Positions 50,608 through 59,173 are shown, numbered from the stretch's first letter. The stretch: 64,000 nt of DNA from JAOPZW01 sp963707695 (GCA_963707695.1 CAVPQY010000003.1:496001-560000), one strand, 5' to 3'. The notes: generated by a model not told the origin, from the sequence alone. Made by a program: numbers and translations.

Positions 50608-50895
50608 TCACGGGTACCGGCAGCGACCGTTCTCCGCGACGACGCCGCTGGACGTCGACGGCGTCCCGGCGCCGGAGCCGGTGTTGTTCGACTCGTCGGT
50701 CTCTGCCACCCCGTCGCGCTCGAAGCCGGTGAAGACGATGCCCGCGGCGGCCTCGCGGTCGAGCTCGGCCGCCGTCATGTACGGGTCGTGCCACCGGTCG
50801 GCGGGGATCACGCCGCGGTAGGCCTTCGCGGCGGCGTTGACGATCGCGAGGATCGCGTCCCGCTCGTCGTCCCGGCACGGCCGCACCTCGCCCAC
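50608..50895 (-). pseudogene. Truncated GNAT acetyltransferase
   Basis: 95-aa frame. Residues 1-62 (VRPCRDDERDAILAIVNAAAKAYRGVIPADRWHDPYMTAAELDREAAAGIVFTGFERDG) match the start of a common actinobacterial GNAT protein. The rest (VAETDESNNTGSGAGTPSTSSGV) is unrelated, and the acetyl-CoA loop is absent. A normal member has about 160 aa, so about two thirds is lost. Probably a degrading gene. Confidence 0.65.
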
Positions 50896-50936
50896 CGGAG
50901 CAGCCTAGGGCGACCGCAGCTCCGGCAAACCCCATG

Positions 50937-50950
50937 AATCCGATCGGATT
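50937..50950. promoter_or_regulatory. Perfect 14-bp palindrome AATCCGATCGGATT (operator)
   Basis: Sits just before the amidohydrolase/cysteine dioxygenase operon, in the spacer upstream of a TACCAT -10 box (50956-50961). Position and perfection argue for a repressor dimer site; A/T-rich ends stand out in this GC-rich genome. The cognate regulator is not in the window. Confidence 0.65.
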
Positions 50951-50959
50951 TGTACTACC

Positions 50960-51889
50960 ATGGCGGGCGTGCCGGCCACGGACGTCCACCAGCACCTCTG
51001 GCCCGAGCCCTTCGTCGCGGCGCTCGCGCGGCGCGACCGGCTGCCCCGCGTCCGCGGCGCGACCGTCGAGCTCGCGGGCGAGCCGGCGTCGTCGCTGCCG
51101 CCCGGCGCCGGCGATCCCGCCGCGCGGGCGACGGAGCTCCGGCACGACGGCGTCGACCGGGCGCTGCTCGCCCTCTCCTCCCCCCTCGGGATCGAGGCGC
51201 TCGGCCCCGACGAGGCCCGGCCGCTGCTCGACACGTGGCACGACGCGGTGCTCGGCCTGGGCCCGGCGTTCGGTGCCTGGGGCGCCCTCGCGCTCGGAGA
51301 TGCCGGACCCGCGGAGGCCGTCGCCCTGCTCGACCGCGGGGCGGTCGGCCTCTCCCTTCCCGCCGGCGCGCTCGCGTCGCCCGAGCGCCTCGAGTCCCGG
51401 GGGGCGGTGCTCGAGGCGCTCGAGCGGCGCGGCGCGCCGCTGCTCGTCCACCCCGGACCCGGGCCCGAGGACCACGGGGCGTCCGCCGCGGCGGACGACG
51501 CGGCCGTGTGGTGGGCCCCCCTCACCGGCTACGTCGCCTCGCTGCAGGCCGCGTGGCTGGCCTGGGCGGGCTGGGGCCGCGCGGCGCACCCGCGCCTGCG
51601 GGTCGTCTTCGCCGCGCTCGCCGGGCTGGCACCGCTGCACGCGGAGCGCCTGGCCGCCCGCGGCGGCCCGGCCCGCGCCGTGCACGACCCATTCGTCTTC
51701 TACGACACGTCGTCCTACGGCCACCGCGCCGTCGACGCGATGGTGCGCGTCGTCGGGATCGACGCCCTCGTCCACGGCACGGACCGGCCCGTCGTGGGCG
51801 CGCCGCCCCACCACGGCCTCGGCGCCGCGGCGGACCGGGCCCTGAAGGTCACCAACGTCGGCCGCCTGCTCGACGGGGCGCCGGCGTGA
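50960..51889 (+). CDS. Amidohydrolase-family protein
   Basis: 309 aa from ATG 50960; GTG 50969, seven bases after TACCAT, may be the real leaderless start. TIM barrel of the amidohydrolase 2 type: TDVHQHLWPEPF (metal HxH), GAPLLVHPGPGPED, FYDTSSYGHRAVDAMVRVVGIDALVHGTDRPVVG (late Asp). Metal-dependent C-C or C-N hydrolysis; substrate unknown. Coupled to a cysteine dioxygenase gene by GTGA, so a role in organosulfur or amino-acid use is possible. Confidence 0.87.
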   Translation: MAGVPATDVHQHLWPEPFVAALARRDRLPRVRGATVELAGEPASSLPPGAGDPAARATELRHDGVDRALLALSSPLGIEALGPDEARPLLDTWHDAVLGLGPAFGAWGALALGDAGPAEAVALLDRGAVGLSLPAGALASPERLESRGAVLEALERRGAPLLVHPGPGPEDHGASAAADDAAVWWAPLTGYVASLQAAWLAWAGWGRAAHPRLRVVFAALAGLAPLHAERLAARGGPARAVHDPFVFYDTSSYGHRAVDAMVRVVGIDALVHGTDRPVVGAPPHHGLGAAADRALKVTNVGRLLDGAPA

Positions 51890-52380
51890 TCCCGCCCCGC
51901 CCCACGCGCGACCTCGCGCCGGCCGAGGTCGAGGCCTGGGTCCGCGCGCTCGCGGTCGACCCCGCGCGCTGGCGCCACCTCGTCCGGCACGACCCCGGCG
52001 AGCGCGTCTACGAGGAGCTCCTGCGCGACGACCACCTCGCGGTCTGGCTCATCTGCTGGATGGAGGACCACGACACCGGCTTCCACGACCACGACCTCTC
52101 GGCCGGCGCCGTCGCGGTCGTCGACGGCGCCGTGCGCGAGGACCGGCTGGTCGTGGGCGGCCCGCCGGCCAGCCGCGTCGTGGCGGCGGGCTCGTCGTTC
52201 TCGTTCGCCGCCTCGGACATCCACCGCGTGCTCCACCACGGCGACGGGCCGGCCGTGACCCTCCACGCGTACTCGCCCCCGCTGTGGCGGATGGGCGCGT
52301 ACGAGGTCCGCGCCGACGGCGCCCTGACGCGGCACTCGCTGTCCTACGCCGAGGAGCTGCGACCCCTCGCCTACTCGTAG
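51886..52380 (+). CDS. Cysteine dioxygenase-family cupin
   Basis: 164 aa from GTG 51886, overlapping the amidohydrolase stop. Cupin motif 1: WMEDHDTGFHDHDLSAGAVAVVDGAVRED (HxH, with D in place of the later E as in bacterial CDO), motif 2: ASDIHRVLHHGDGPAVTLHAYSPPLWRMGAYE (H, Tyr region SPPL). Adds O2 to cysteine, giving cysteine sulfinate, or acts on a related thiol. Ten bases of its 3' end overlap the opposing gene. Confidence 0.87.
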   Translation: MIPPRPTRDLAPAEVEAWVRALAVDPARWRHLVRHDPGERVYEELLRDDHLAVWLICWMEDHDTGFHDHDLSAGAVAVVDGAVREDRLVVGGPPASRVVAAGSSFSFAASDIHRVLHHGDGPAVTLHAYSPPLWRMGAYEVRADGALTRHSLSYAEELRPLAYS

Positions 52381-53321
52381 ACGACGAGGTCGGGCGGCGG
52401 GCGCAGGCGGAGGACCGAGCGCGGCGTCATGAGCCCCGTGTCCTCGGAGTAGAAGAGCTTGAAGCCGTCGTGGAAGCGCCCGCGCTGGCGCGTGAAGAGG
52501 CGGTACTTGGAGACCTTGGCCGCCCGGCTGCCGAAGCCGTCGACGTTGAACGTGACCGCGAGCTCGGGCGGCGCGAGCACCGTCGGCTTCTCGGTGACCA
52601 TGCCCTCGGTGAACTGGTGGACGACGAAGAGCTTCTGCGGGAGGTCGCCCGCGCGCACGATCGCGGCCACGTAGCGCGCGACCTCGTTGACCTTCGCGGC
52701 CGTCACGGTCCCGATCTGCGTCCCGGGCACCGCGCCGGGCGTGTGCCACTCGGGGTCCAGGGCCAGGCCGACGTCGGGCTCGCGCAGCCAGCGCCGGAGG
52801 TGGCGCGCCTCGTCCAGGAAGTCGGCGTGGCCAGGCTGGATGTCGAGCAGCAGCAGGGCCTTGTGGCGGCGCGCCGCGGCCAGGTAGCGGCGGATCGTCC
52901 GGTCGTCCTGGCGCGTGCGGTACAGCCCGTCGGTGCCGGCGTCGCGGTTGGCCACCGTGGCCAGGAGCTCGAACGCGGGCAGCACGGGCCGCCGCCGCTT
53001 GGCGAACGGGCGCGCCGCCCGCTCGAGCCGGGCGGCGGCCTGGTCGGGGGTGCCGATGCCCAGCGCGCCCAGCTCGCGGTCCTGCGGCGCGCCGTAGTAG
53101 GCCACCACGCGCCGGTCCGGGAAGATCCGCCGGCCGCCACCCGGCAGGATGGGGGGCGCCTTGCGCTCGGCCGACGCGCTGCTCTGCGCCGACCCGCGGC
53201 CGCCCGATCCACCGCCGGCACCCACCAGGACGCCCGCGGCCAGCGCGACGACGCCCACGGTGCCCAGCGCCGTCAGCCGCCGGCGCACATAGACGTCCCG
53301 CGCGTCGCTCACCGGGCGCAT
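52371..53321 (-). CDS. Secreted or membrane-anchored hypothetical protein
   Basis: 316 aa from ATG 53321. N-terminal anchor (RRRLTALGTVGVVALAAGVLVGAG), a Ser/Gly linker, then a globular part: RRVVAYYGAPQDRELGALGIGTPDQAAARLE, ALLLLDIQPGHADFLDEARHLRRWLREPDVGLALDPEWHTP, KLFVVHQFTEGMV, VTFNVDGFGS. The order YYG...DIQPG...LDPEW...VVHQF recalls a TIM-barrel glycosidase-like fold. I know it as a conserved actinobacterial protein of unknown function. Acts outside the membrane. Confidence 0.7.
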   Translation of the reverse strand: MRPVSDARDVYVRRRLTALGTVGVVALAAGVLVGAGGGSGGRGSAQSSASAERKAPPILPGGGRRIFPDRRVVAYYGAPQDRELGALGIGTPDQAAARLERAARPFAKRRRPVLPAFELLATVANRDAGTDGLYRTRQDDRTIRRYLAAARRHKALLLLDIQPGHADFLDEARHLRRWLREPDVGLALDPEWHTPGAVPGTQIGTVTAAKVNEVARYVAAIVRAGDLPQKLFVVHQFTEGMVTEKPTVLAPPELAVTFNVDGFGSRAAKVSKYRLFTRQRGRFHDGFKLFYSEDTGLMTPRSVLRLRPPPDLVVYE

Positions 53322-53355
53322 GGTGCCCGATCGGGGCCGGTTAGGGTGGCGCGCC

Positions 53356-53802
53356 ATGGACTTCACCGCGCTCGCGGACGGCCTCACCGAGGCGATCCCG
53401 TACAACCGCCACCTCGGGCTACGCGTCGCCGAGCTCGGCGCCGGGACGGGGGTCGTCGACCTCCCCGACGACGAGCGCCTGCGCAACCACGTCGGCTCGC
53501 AGCACGCCGGCGCGCTGTTCTCCGCCGGCGAGGCGGCCTCCGGCGGCGCCTTCCTCGCCGCCTTCGCGGAGCGCCTGGCGGACGTCACGCCGCTGGCCGA
53601 GAGCGCCGAGATCGCCTACCGCCGCGTGGCCCGCGGGCCCATCACCGCCACCGCGCGCCTGGACGCCGCGCCGGCGGACCTCCTGGCCGAGCTCGACCGC
53701 GAGGGCCGCGTGCGCTTCCCGATCGCCGTCGCGCTCACGGACGGCGAGGACGAGCTCGTCGCCGAGATGACGGTCCGCTGGTACGTCCGCTCCCGCGCGT
53801 GA
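53356..53802 (+). CDS. PaaI/DUF4442-type hotdog thioesterase
   Basis: 148 aa from ATG 53356 (TAGGGT eight bases before). YNRHLGLRVAELGAGTGVVDLPDDERLRNHVGSQHAGALFSAGEAASGGAFLAAF is the hotdog helix with the HxGxxF-like HAGALF active site; AYRRVARGPITATARL and ELVAEMTVRWYVR finish the sheet. Probably cleaves acyl-CoA. The following GNAT gene overlaps by four bases. Confidence 0.85.
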   Translation: MDFTALADGLTEAIPYNRHLGLRVAELGAGTGVVDLPDDERLRNHVGSQHAGALFSAGEAASGGAFLAAFAERLADVTPLAESAEIAYRRVARGPITATARLDAAPADLLAELDREGRVRFPIAVALTDGEDELVAEMTVRWYVRSRA

Positions 53803-54284
53803 CGGCGCCGCGCGCCTGGGTCGCCACGCCCGACGAGGCCGAGGCCGTCGCCCGGCTCATGACGGGCTTCCGCGACCACCTCGGGCTCGGCTGGCCCTCC
53901 GACAACGCCTTCCTGGCCGGCGTCGAGCGCCTGCTCGAGGACCGCGACACCGAGTTCCTGCTGGCCGCGCCGCACGACGGCGCGCCGCCGGCCGGGGTGG
54001 CCCAGCTGCGCTTCCGCTGGGGGCTGTGGCGGGCGGGCGGCGACCTCCTGCTCGAGGACCTCTACGTGCAGGACGAGGCGCGCGGCGCCGGGCTCGGCCG
54101 TGCCCTGGTCGGCCTGGCCCTCGAGCGCGCCCGCGCGCGGGGATGCCGCCGGGCCGAGCTCGACGTCAACGAGGCCAACGCCGCCGCGCTCGCGCTGTAC
54201 GGCTCCTTCGGCTTCAGCGCGACCGAGAACCCGTACGGGGCGCGCGACCTCTACCTGCGCGTCCACCTCGACGAGGGCGGCTAG
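53799..54284 (+). CDS. GNAT-family N-acetyltransferase
   Basis: 161 aa from GTG 53799 (GTGA overlap with the thioesterase). AEAVARLMTGFRDHLGLGWPSDNAFLAGVERLL, LLLEDLYVQDEARGAGLGRALVGLALERARARGCRRAELDVNEANAAALALYGSFGF: acetyl-CoA loop RGAGLG and motif B NEANAAALALY are intact. Substrate unknown. Co-translated with the thioesterase. Confidence 0.88.
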   Translation: MTAPRAWVATPDEAEAVARLMTGFRDHLGLGWPSDNAFLAGVERLLEDRDTEFLLAAPHDGAPPAGVAQLRFRWGLWRAGGDLLLEDLYVQDEARGAGLGRALVGLALERARARGCRRAELDVNEANAAALALYGSFGFSATENPYGARDLYLRVHLDEGG

Positions 54285-54313
54285 CGGTCGCGCGGGCGGG
54301 GAAGCCGCGGACC

Positions 54314-55201
54314 ATGGCCACCGCTCCCACCCAGCCCAAGGCCCACGCCCTCGTCCACGCGCTCGCGGAGGTGGAGGCGATCGACCCGCCGGCCAAGGCC
54401 GCGGGCAAGGTCGTCCGCGGGGCGATCCCGCACGGGACGATCAAGGACGTCCTCAGCGGCGTGCCGATCGGCCACGCGCTGCACCCGCTCCTGACCGACG
54501 TCGTGATCGGCACGTGGACGAGCGCGTCGCTGCTCGACGTCGTCGGCGGCCGCGGCGCGCAGCCGGCGGCGGAGCGCCTCATCGCCATCGGCATCGCGGC
54601 GGCGGTCCCCACGGCGGTCTCCGGCTCCAACGACTGGGCGGACACCGAGGTCGCCGACCCCGAGGTCCGCCGCGTCGGCGCGGTGCACGCGGTGCTCAAC
54701 GTCGCCGCGCTCGGCCTCTACGGCGCGTCGCTGGCCGCGCGGCGCGCCGACCGCCGCGGGTGGGGCCGGGCCCTCGGGTTCGCCGGCGCGGGGCTGCTGG
54801 GGATGAGCGGCCACCTCGGCGGCCACCTCTCCTACGCCGACGGCGTGGGGGTCGACCAGAACACGTGGGAGCCCGCCGTCGAGGACTGGACGGACGCCGC
54901 CGCCGACGGCGACGTGCGCGAGGGCCAGCTCACCGGCGCCACGGTCGCCGGCGTCGACGTCGTGCTCACGCGCCGCGACGGGCGCCTGCACGCCCTGGCG
55001 GACCGCTGCGCGCACCGCGGCGGCCCGCTGCACGAGGGCCGCCTGGTCGACGGCTGCGTCGAGTGCCCACGGCATGGGAGCCGGTTCGCGCTGGAGGACG
55101 GCTCCGTGGAGCAGGGACCGTCGCCCTACCCCCAGCCGGTCTTCGAGGCGCGCGCCCGCGACGGCCGCGTCGAGGTCAGGCGAGCGGCGGGGCGGCCATG
55201 A
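54314..55201 (+). CDS. DUF2231 membrane domain fused to a Rieske [2Fe-2S] domain
   Basis: 295 aa. Residues about 45-185 are the DUF2231 membrane part (SGVPIGHALHPLLTDVVIGTWTSASLLDVVGG, VGAVHAVLNVAALGLYGASLAARR, MSGHLGGHLSY), with HALHPL as a possible heme or metal site. Residues 205-290 form a Rieske domain: ALADRCAHRGGPLHEGRLVDGCVECPRHGSRFALEDGSV (CxH...CxxH all present). Looks like a membrane electron-transfer or redox-sensing protein. Its 3' end overlaps the opposing VOC gene by 26 bases. Confidence 0.9.
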   Translation: MATAPTQPKAHALVHALAEVEAIDPPAKAAGKVVRGAIPHGTIKDVLSGVPIGHALHPLLTDVVIGTWTSASLLDVVGGRGAQPAAERLIAIGIAAAVPTAVSGSNDWADTEVADPEVRRVGAVHAVLNVAALGLYGASLAARRADRRGWGRALGFAGAGLLGMSGHLGGHLSYADGVGVDQNTWEPAVEDWTDAAADGDVREGQLTGATVAGVDVVLTRRDGRLHALADRCAHRGGPLHEGRLVDGCVECPRHGSRFALEDGSVEQGPSPYPQPVFEARARDGRVEVRRAAGRP

Positions 55202-55529
55202 GCTCGACGCGGTGGCCGGCGGGCGTGCGCACGAAGGCGCGCGCCGCGCCCCAGTGCCGCGCGCGCGGCTCCACCGCGAAGCCGGCGCCCTCCAGGCGCG
55301 CGACCGTCGCGGCGTAGTCGTCGGCCACGACCGCGACATGGCCGAGCGGGGCCACGACCGGCTCGTCGGCGAACAGCAGGTGGACCTGCGTGCCGGCCCG
55401 CTGGACCCAGGCCGAGCGGTCGCCGAGGTCGCCCGGCGGGTCGACGGGCTCGAAGCCGAGCAGCGCCCAGAACCCCAGCTCGCCCTCGACGTCCACCGGG
55501 CGCGTCTCGAGGGCCACGTGCTGGATCAC
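55176..55529 (-). CDS. VOC/glyoxalase-family protein
   Basis: 117 aa from GTG 55529, overlapping the MBL stop (GTGA). IQHVALETRPVDVEGELGFWALLGFEPVDPP, RAGTQVHLLFADEPVV, LGHVAVVADDYAATVARLEGAGFAVEP, VRTPAGHRVELM. Metal-ligand candidates H4, H-x-x (VHLLF), H in GHVAVV and E in RVELM are all present, so an active metal site is likely. Substrate unknown. Confidence 0.83.
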   Translation of the reverse strand: MIQHVALETRPVDVEGELGFWALLGFEPVDPPGDLGDRSAWVQRAGTQVHLLFADEPVVAPLGHVAVVADDYAATVARLEGAGFAVEPRARHWGAARAFVRTPAGHRVELMAAPPLA

Positions 55530-56308
55530 CGCTGCCCCCGCCCGACCTTCTCGACGTTGTCGGCGTGGATCCGGCGCTGGCGGGCGCTGCGCCGCGCGAG
55601 CGGCAGCGGCGCGTCCTGCGCCGGGAGCGCCTGGAGGTAGGCCACGTCCTCGCGCATGATCGCCAGCGCGCGGGCGGCGTCGAGCGGCGCGCCGTGCCCC
55701 GGGACGACCCAGTCGGCCTGCTCGACGTACGGCTTGAGACGGCCGAGGGTCGCCAGGTAGGCGCTGCGGCTGCCCTGCTCCTGCAGCCACGGGATCTCGA
55801 CCGGGAGCAGGTAGTCCCCGGCGAGCAGGACGCGCGCCCACGGCACCCAGATCGCCATCCCGTCGTGCGTGTGGCCGTCGGCCGGGATGAGCTCGAGCTC
55901 GTGCTCGCCGATCCCCAGCCGGCCCGGCACGGGCAGCGCCTGGATCTGCCCGAGCGACAGCGGCCGCGGGCGCTCGACGTAGTTCTCCTCGTCGAACTCC
56001 CGGATCGACCGCTGGGCGTCGCCGGGCTCGGCGCGCAGGCGCGCGGCGGTCGTCTCGGCCACGCCGAGCGCCGCGTCGGGGAACGCGTAGCGCGCCATGA
56101 CGTGGTCCCAGTCGCCGTGCGTGGCCAGGAGGCCCGACAGCGACCAGCCCGCCTGGCCCAGGAGCGCGGGCAGCGCGTCGAGCTCGTCCTGGAACACCGG
56201 CGAGTCGACGACGAACGTCTCCTCCCCGTGGTGCACGAGCGTGCACGTGACCTGCCACATCATCGACCGGCAGACGACGACGTCCTCGTGCAGGCTGGAG
56301 ACCTGCAT
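55526..56308 (-). CDS. MBL-fold metallohydrolase
   Basis: 260 aa. THGDWDHVMARYAFP is the HxxxDH part of the metal motif (H-G-D-W-D-H), with ADGHTHDGMAIWVPWARVLLAGDYLLPVEIPWL and VVPGHGAP at the usual places. Zinc or iron hydrolase acting on thioesters, lactones or nucleotides; substrate unknown. Co-translated with the VOC gene. Confidence 0.87.
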   Translation of the reverse strand: MQVSSLHEDVVVCRSMMWQVTCTLVHHGEETFVVDSPVFQDELDALPALLGQAGWSLSGLLATHGDWDHVMARYAFPDAALGVAETTAARLRAEPGDAQRSIREFDEENYVERPRPLSLGQIQALPVPGRLGIGEHELELIPADGHTHDGMAIWVPWARVLLAGDYLLPVEIPWLQEQGSRSAYLATLGRLKPYVEQADWVVPGHGAPLDAARALAIMREDVAYLQALPAQDAPLPLARRSARQRRIHADNVEKVGRGQR

Positions 56309-56318
56309 GCCGCGGGCC

Positions 56319-57011
56319 CTACCCCTCCAGCAGCTTCATGGCCTCGGTGAGGGTCTTGACCTCCGCCGTGGGCTTGCGCTGGTTGGGCTCCAGCGTCTCC
56401 TTCTTGCGGTTGACCCAGATGACCGGGACCTTCTCCTTCAGGCACGGCTCGACGTCGTGGTGGTAGCTCGACGCGACGTGGACCCAGCCCTTCTTCGTGC
56501 CGATGCGCCGCGCGCACTCCTTGAAGTGCGCGGGGTCGGGCTTGTAGGAGCGCACCTGCTGGGCGGTGACGACGAGGTCGAAGTCGGTGGGCAGGTGCCG
56601 GCGCGTCTGGCCCAGCAGCTTGTCGTCGACGTTCGAGATCAGGCCGAGCTGGTACTCCTTCGCCGCCTTCTTGAGCTGCGGGTTGGTCTCCTTGAACGGC
56701 ATCCAGCGCTGCACGGAGTCCGGCAGGAAGCCGGCGCGCGAGGGCTCCAGCGGCCAGCCGAGGTCCTTGGCGATCCGCATCGCCACGCGGCGCAGGACCT
56801 CCGCGTAGAGCTCGTAGGAGCCGCTCTGGATCTCGCGCTGGTACTCGTGGAAGCGGGGGAGGACCTCGTCGGCGTCCTCGAGCGTGAACCCGTCGCGCGC
56901 GGCCTCCCGCTTGAAGGCCTGCCAGATGCCGGTCTCCCAGTCGATGAGCGTCCCGTAGACGTCGAAGGTGACGAAGTTGACCTTGGAAGGGAGCGGCATG
57001 GAACGCGACAT
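56319..57011 (-). CDS. HAD-superfamily hydrolase, haloacid dehalogenase type II-like
   Basis: 230 aa (ATG 57011; ATG 56999 also possible). FVTFDVYGTLIDWETGIW (nucleophile Asp), LGLISNVDDKLLGQT (motif II Ser replaced by Ser-Asn), VRSYKPDPAHFKECARRIGTKKGWVHVASSYHHDVEPCLKEKVPVIWVNRK (motif III Lys and IV region). Matches L-2-haloacid dehalogenase-like proteins, which release halide from 2-haloacids or act on phosphates. No neighbouring gene supports either. Confidence 0.87.
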   Translation of the reverse strand: MSRSMPLPSKVNFVTFDVYGTLIDWETGIWQAFKREAARDGFTLEDADEVLPRFHEYQREIQSGSYELYAEVLRRVAMRIAKDLGWPLEPSRAGFLPDSVQRWMPFKETNPQLKKAAKEYQLGLISNVDDKLLGQTRRHLPTDFDLVVTAQQVRSYKPDPAHFKECARRIGTKKGWVHVASSYHHDVEPCLKEKVPVIWVNRKKETLEPNQRKPTAEVKTLTEAMKLLEG

Positions 57012-57073
57012 TCTGCCATGGGAGACCCGAATGACCTGCTCTCGTCGGGGGTCGCTAGAGTCCGCCGCCGCTC

Positions 57074-58255
57074 ATGGACCTCCTCGAGTACCAAGGCAAG
57101 CAGCTCTTCGCCCGGCACCGCATCCCCGTGCCCGACGGACGCCACGCGACGACCGTCGAGGAGGCGGTCGCCGCGGCCGACGACCTCGGCTACCCGTGCG
57201 TCGTCAAGGCGCAGGTCGGCATCGGCGGCCGCGGCAAGGCGGGCGGCATCAAGGTCGCGCACGACGGGCACGAGGCCCGCGCCCACGCCGACGCGATCCT
57301 CGGGATGGACATCCGCGGCTTCACCGTCCACGAGCTGTGGGTCGAGGAGGCCTCGCAGATCGAGGCCGAGCTCTACGCCTCGGTGCTCCTGGACCGCTCG
57401 GCCAAGAAGCCGCTCGTCATGCTCTCGACGCGCGGCGGCATGGACATCGAGGCCGTCGCCGAGGAGGAGCCGGAGGCGATCGCCACGCTCCACGTCGACC
57501 CGCTGCTCGGCTTCCAGGACTTCCACGGCCGCCGGCTCGCCTTCGGGGCCGGCATCGACGCCGACCTCGTGCGGCCGATCGGCGCCTTCCTGCGCCAGCT
57601 CTACGACGTCTTCGTCGCCGAGGAGGCGACGCTCGTCGAGGTCAACCCGCTCATCGTCACGCCCAGCGCCGGCACCGCCGGCGACGCCGCCGGGCGGATC
57701 CGCGCGCTCGACGCCAAGGTGACCCTCGACGACAACGCGCTCTTCCGCCACCCGGAGAACGCCGAGCTGCGCGACGTCTCGGCCGAGGACCCGCAGGAGC
57801 GGATGGCCAAGGAGCGCGGGCTGACCTACGTCAAGCTCGACGGCGACATCGGCATCCTCGGCAACGGCGCCGGGCTGGTCATGTCGACGCTCGACGTGGT
57901 CGCGCGCTACGGCGGGCGGCCGGCGAACTTCCTCGACGCCGGCGGCGGCTCGAAGGCCGAGGCGATCACCCAGGCCGTCGAGGTGATCCTCTCCGACGAC
58001 AAGGTCAAGGCCGTCCTCTTCAACATCTTCGGCGGCATCACCCGCTGCGACGAGGTCGCCAACGGCCTCATCGAGGCGTTCCGCCAGATCGAGCCCGACG
58101 TCCCCTTCGTCGTCCGGCTGGACGGCACGAACGACGTCGAGGGGCGGCGGATCCTCGCCGAGGCCGAGCTGCCCGGCGTGCACACGGCGTCCACCATGGA
58201 CGAGGCGGCCGAGAAGGTCGTGGAGCTGGCGACGCAGGGAGCGGCCGCACGATGA
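57074..58255 (+). CDS. sucC: Succinyl-CoA synthetase beta subunit
   Basis: 393 aa. MDLLEYQGKQLFARHRIPVP, VKAQVGIGGRGKAGGIKVA (ATP-grasp), LMVEVNPLIVT-type region (LVEVNPLIVTPSA), NGAGLVMSTLDVVARYGGRPANFLDAGGGSK, NIFGGITRCDEVANGLI. Length is normal. Binds nucleotide and CoA and completes the conversion of succinyl-CoA to succinate in the TCA cycle. ATGA overlap with sucD. TAGAGT twelve bases upstream. Confidence 0.95.
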   Translation: MDLLEYQGKQLFARHRIPVPDGRHATTVEEAVAAADDLGYPCVVKAQVGIGGRGKAGGIKVAHDGHEARAHADAILGMDIRGFTVHELWVEEASQIEAELYASVLLDRSAKKPLVMLSTRGGMDIEAVAEEEPEAIATLHVDPLLGFQDFHGRRLAFGAGIDADLVRPIGAFLRQLYDVFVAEEATLVEVNPLIVTPSAGTAGDAAGRIRALDAKVTLDDNALFRHPENAELRDVSAEDPQERMAKERGLTYVKLDGDIGILGNGAGLVMSTLDVVARYGGRPANFLDAGGGSKAEAITQAVEVILSDDKVKAVLFNIFGGITRCDEVANGLIEAFRQIEPDVPFVVRLDGTNDVEGRRILAEAELPGVHTASTMDEAAEKVVELATQGAAAR

Positions 58256-59130
58256 GCGTCCTCGTGGACGAGACCACCCGCCTGTGCGTGTCCGGGATCA
58301 CCGGGCGCGAGGGGACCTTCCACGCCCTGAACAACCGCCGCTACGGCACGCAGGTCGTGTCCGGCGTCACCCCCGGCAAGGAGGGCCAGGACGTCGAGGG
58401 CATCCCGGTCTTCAACACCTTCCGGGGGGCGGTCGAGGCCACGGGCGCCAACACGGCGATGGTCTTCGTCCCGCCGCGCTTCGCCGCCGACTCGATCCTC
58501 GAGGCGGCCGACGCGGGCATCTCCGTGATCATCACGATCACGGAGGGGATCCCGGCGCACGACGAGCTCCGCGTCTACACCCACCTCAAGCAGGCGCGCC
58601 CCGACGTGCGGCTCGTGGGGCCCAACTGCCCCGGCATCCTCTCGCCGGGCAAGGCGAGCGTCGGCATCATCCCCGCGTCCTTCTTCAAGGAGGGCAACGT
58701 GGGCGTGGTGTCGCGCTCGGGCACGCTGACCTACCAGATCGGCAACAGCCTGGCCCAGCGCGGCTTCGGCAACTCGTCGATCGTCGGCATCGGCGGCGAC
58801 CCCGTGCCGGGGTCGAGCTTCGTCGACGTGCTCGAGCTGTTCGAGGCCGACCCGCAGACCGAGCTCGTCGTCATGGCCGGCGAGATCGGCGGCTCGGCCG
58901 AGGAGGAGGCCGCCGACTTCATCGCCGAGCACGTCACGAAGCCCGTCGTCGCCTACATCGCGGGCTTCACGGCGCCCCCCGGCAAGACGATGGGCCACGC
59001 CGGCGCCATCGTGTCGGGGTCCCAGGGCACCGCCGCGGCGAAGGCCGAGGCGCTCGAGGCCCAGGGCGTGCGCGTCGGGCGCACGCCGACGGAGGTCGCC
59101 GAGCTCGCCGTCGAGATCCTCGGCGGCTGA
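58252..59130 (+). CDS. sucD: Succinyl-CoA synthetase alpha subunit
   Basis: 292 aa from ATG 58252. Rossmann part CVSGITGREGTFHALNNRRYGTQVVSGVTPGKEGQ, VGPNCPGILSPGKASVGIIP, VVSRSGTLTYQIGNSLAQRGFGNSSIVGIGGDPV, phosphohistidine in PPGKTMGHAGAIVSGSQGTAAAK. Forms the heterodimer with SucC. A GC hairpin (59143-59173) follows. Confidence 0.95.
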   Translation: MSVLVDETTRLCVSGITGREGTFHALNNRRYGTQVVSGVTPGKEGQDVEGIPVFNTFRGAVEATGANTAMVFVPPRFAADSILEAADAGISVIITITEGIPAHDELRVYTHLKQARPDVRLVGPNCPGILSPGKASVGIIPASFFKEGNVGVVSRSGTLTYQIGNSLAQRGFGNSSIVGIGGDPVPGSSFVDVLELFEADPQTELVVMAGEIGGSAEEEAADFIAEHVTKPVVAYIAGFTAPPGKTMGHAGAIVSGSQGTAAAKAEALEAQGVRVGRTPTEVAELAVEILGG

Positions 59131-59142
59131 AGAGGCCGACGG

Positions 59143-59173
59143 GCGGCCGGCCCGGGTGGGCGTGCCCGGCCGC
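59143..59173 (+). terminator. Hairpin after sucD
   Basis: GCGGCCGG (59143-59150) pairs with CCGGCCGC (59166-59173), with a further GGGC/GCCC pairing inside the loop. It starts 12 bases after the stop; no T-run. Confidence 0.5.
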
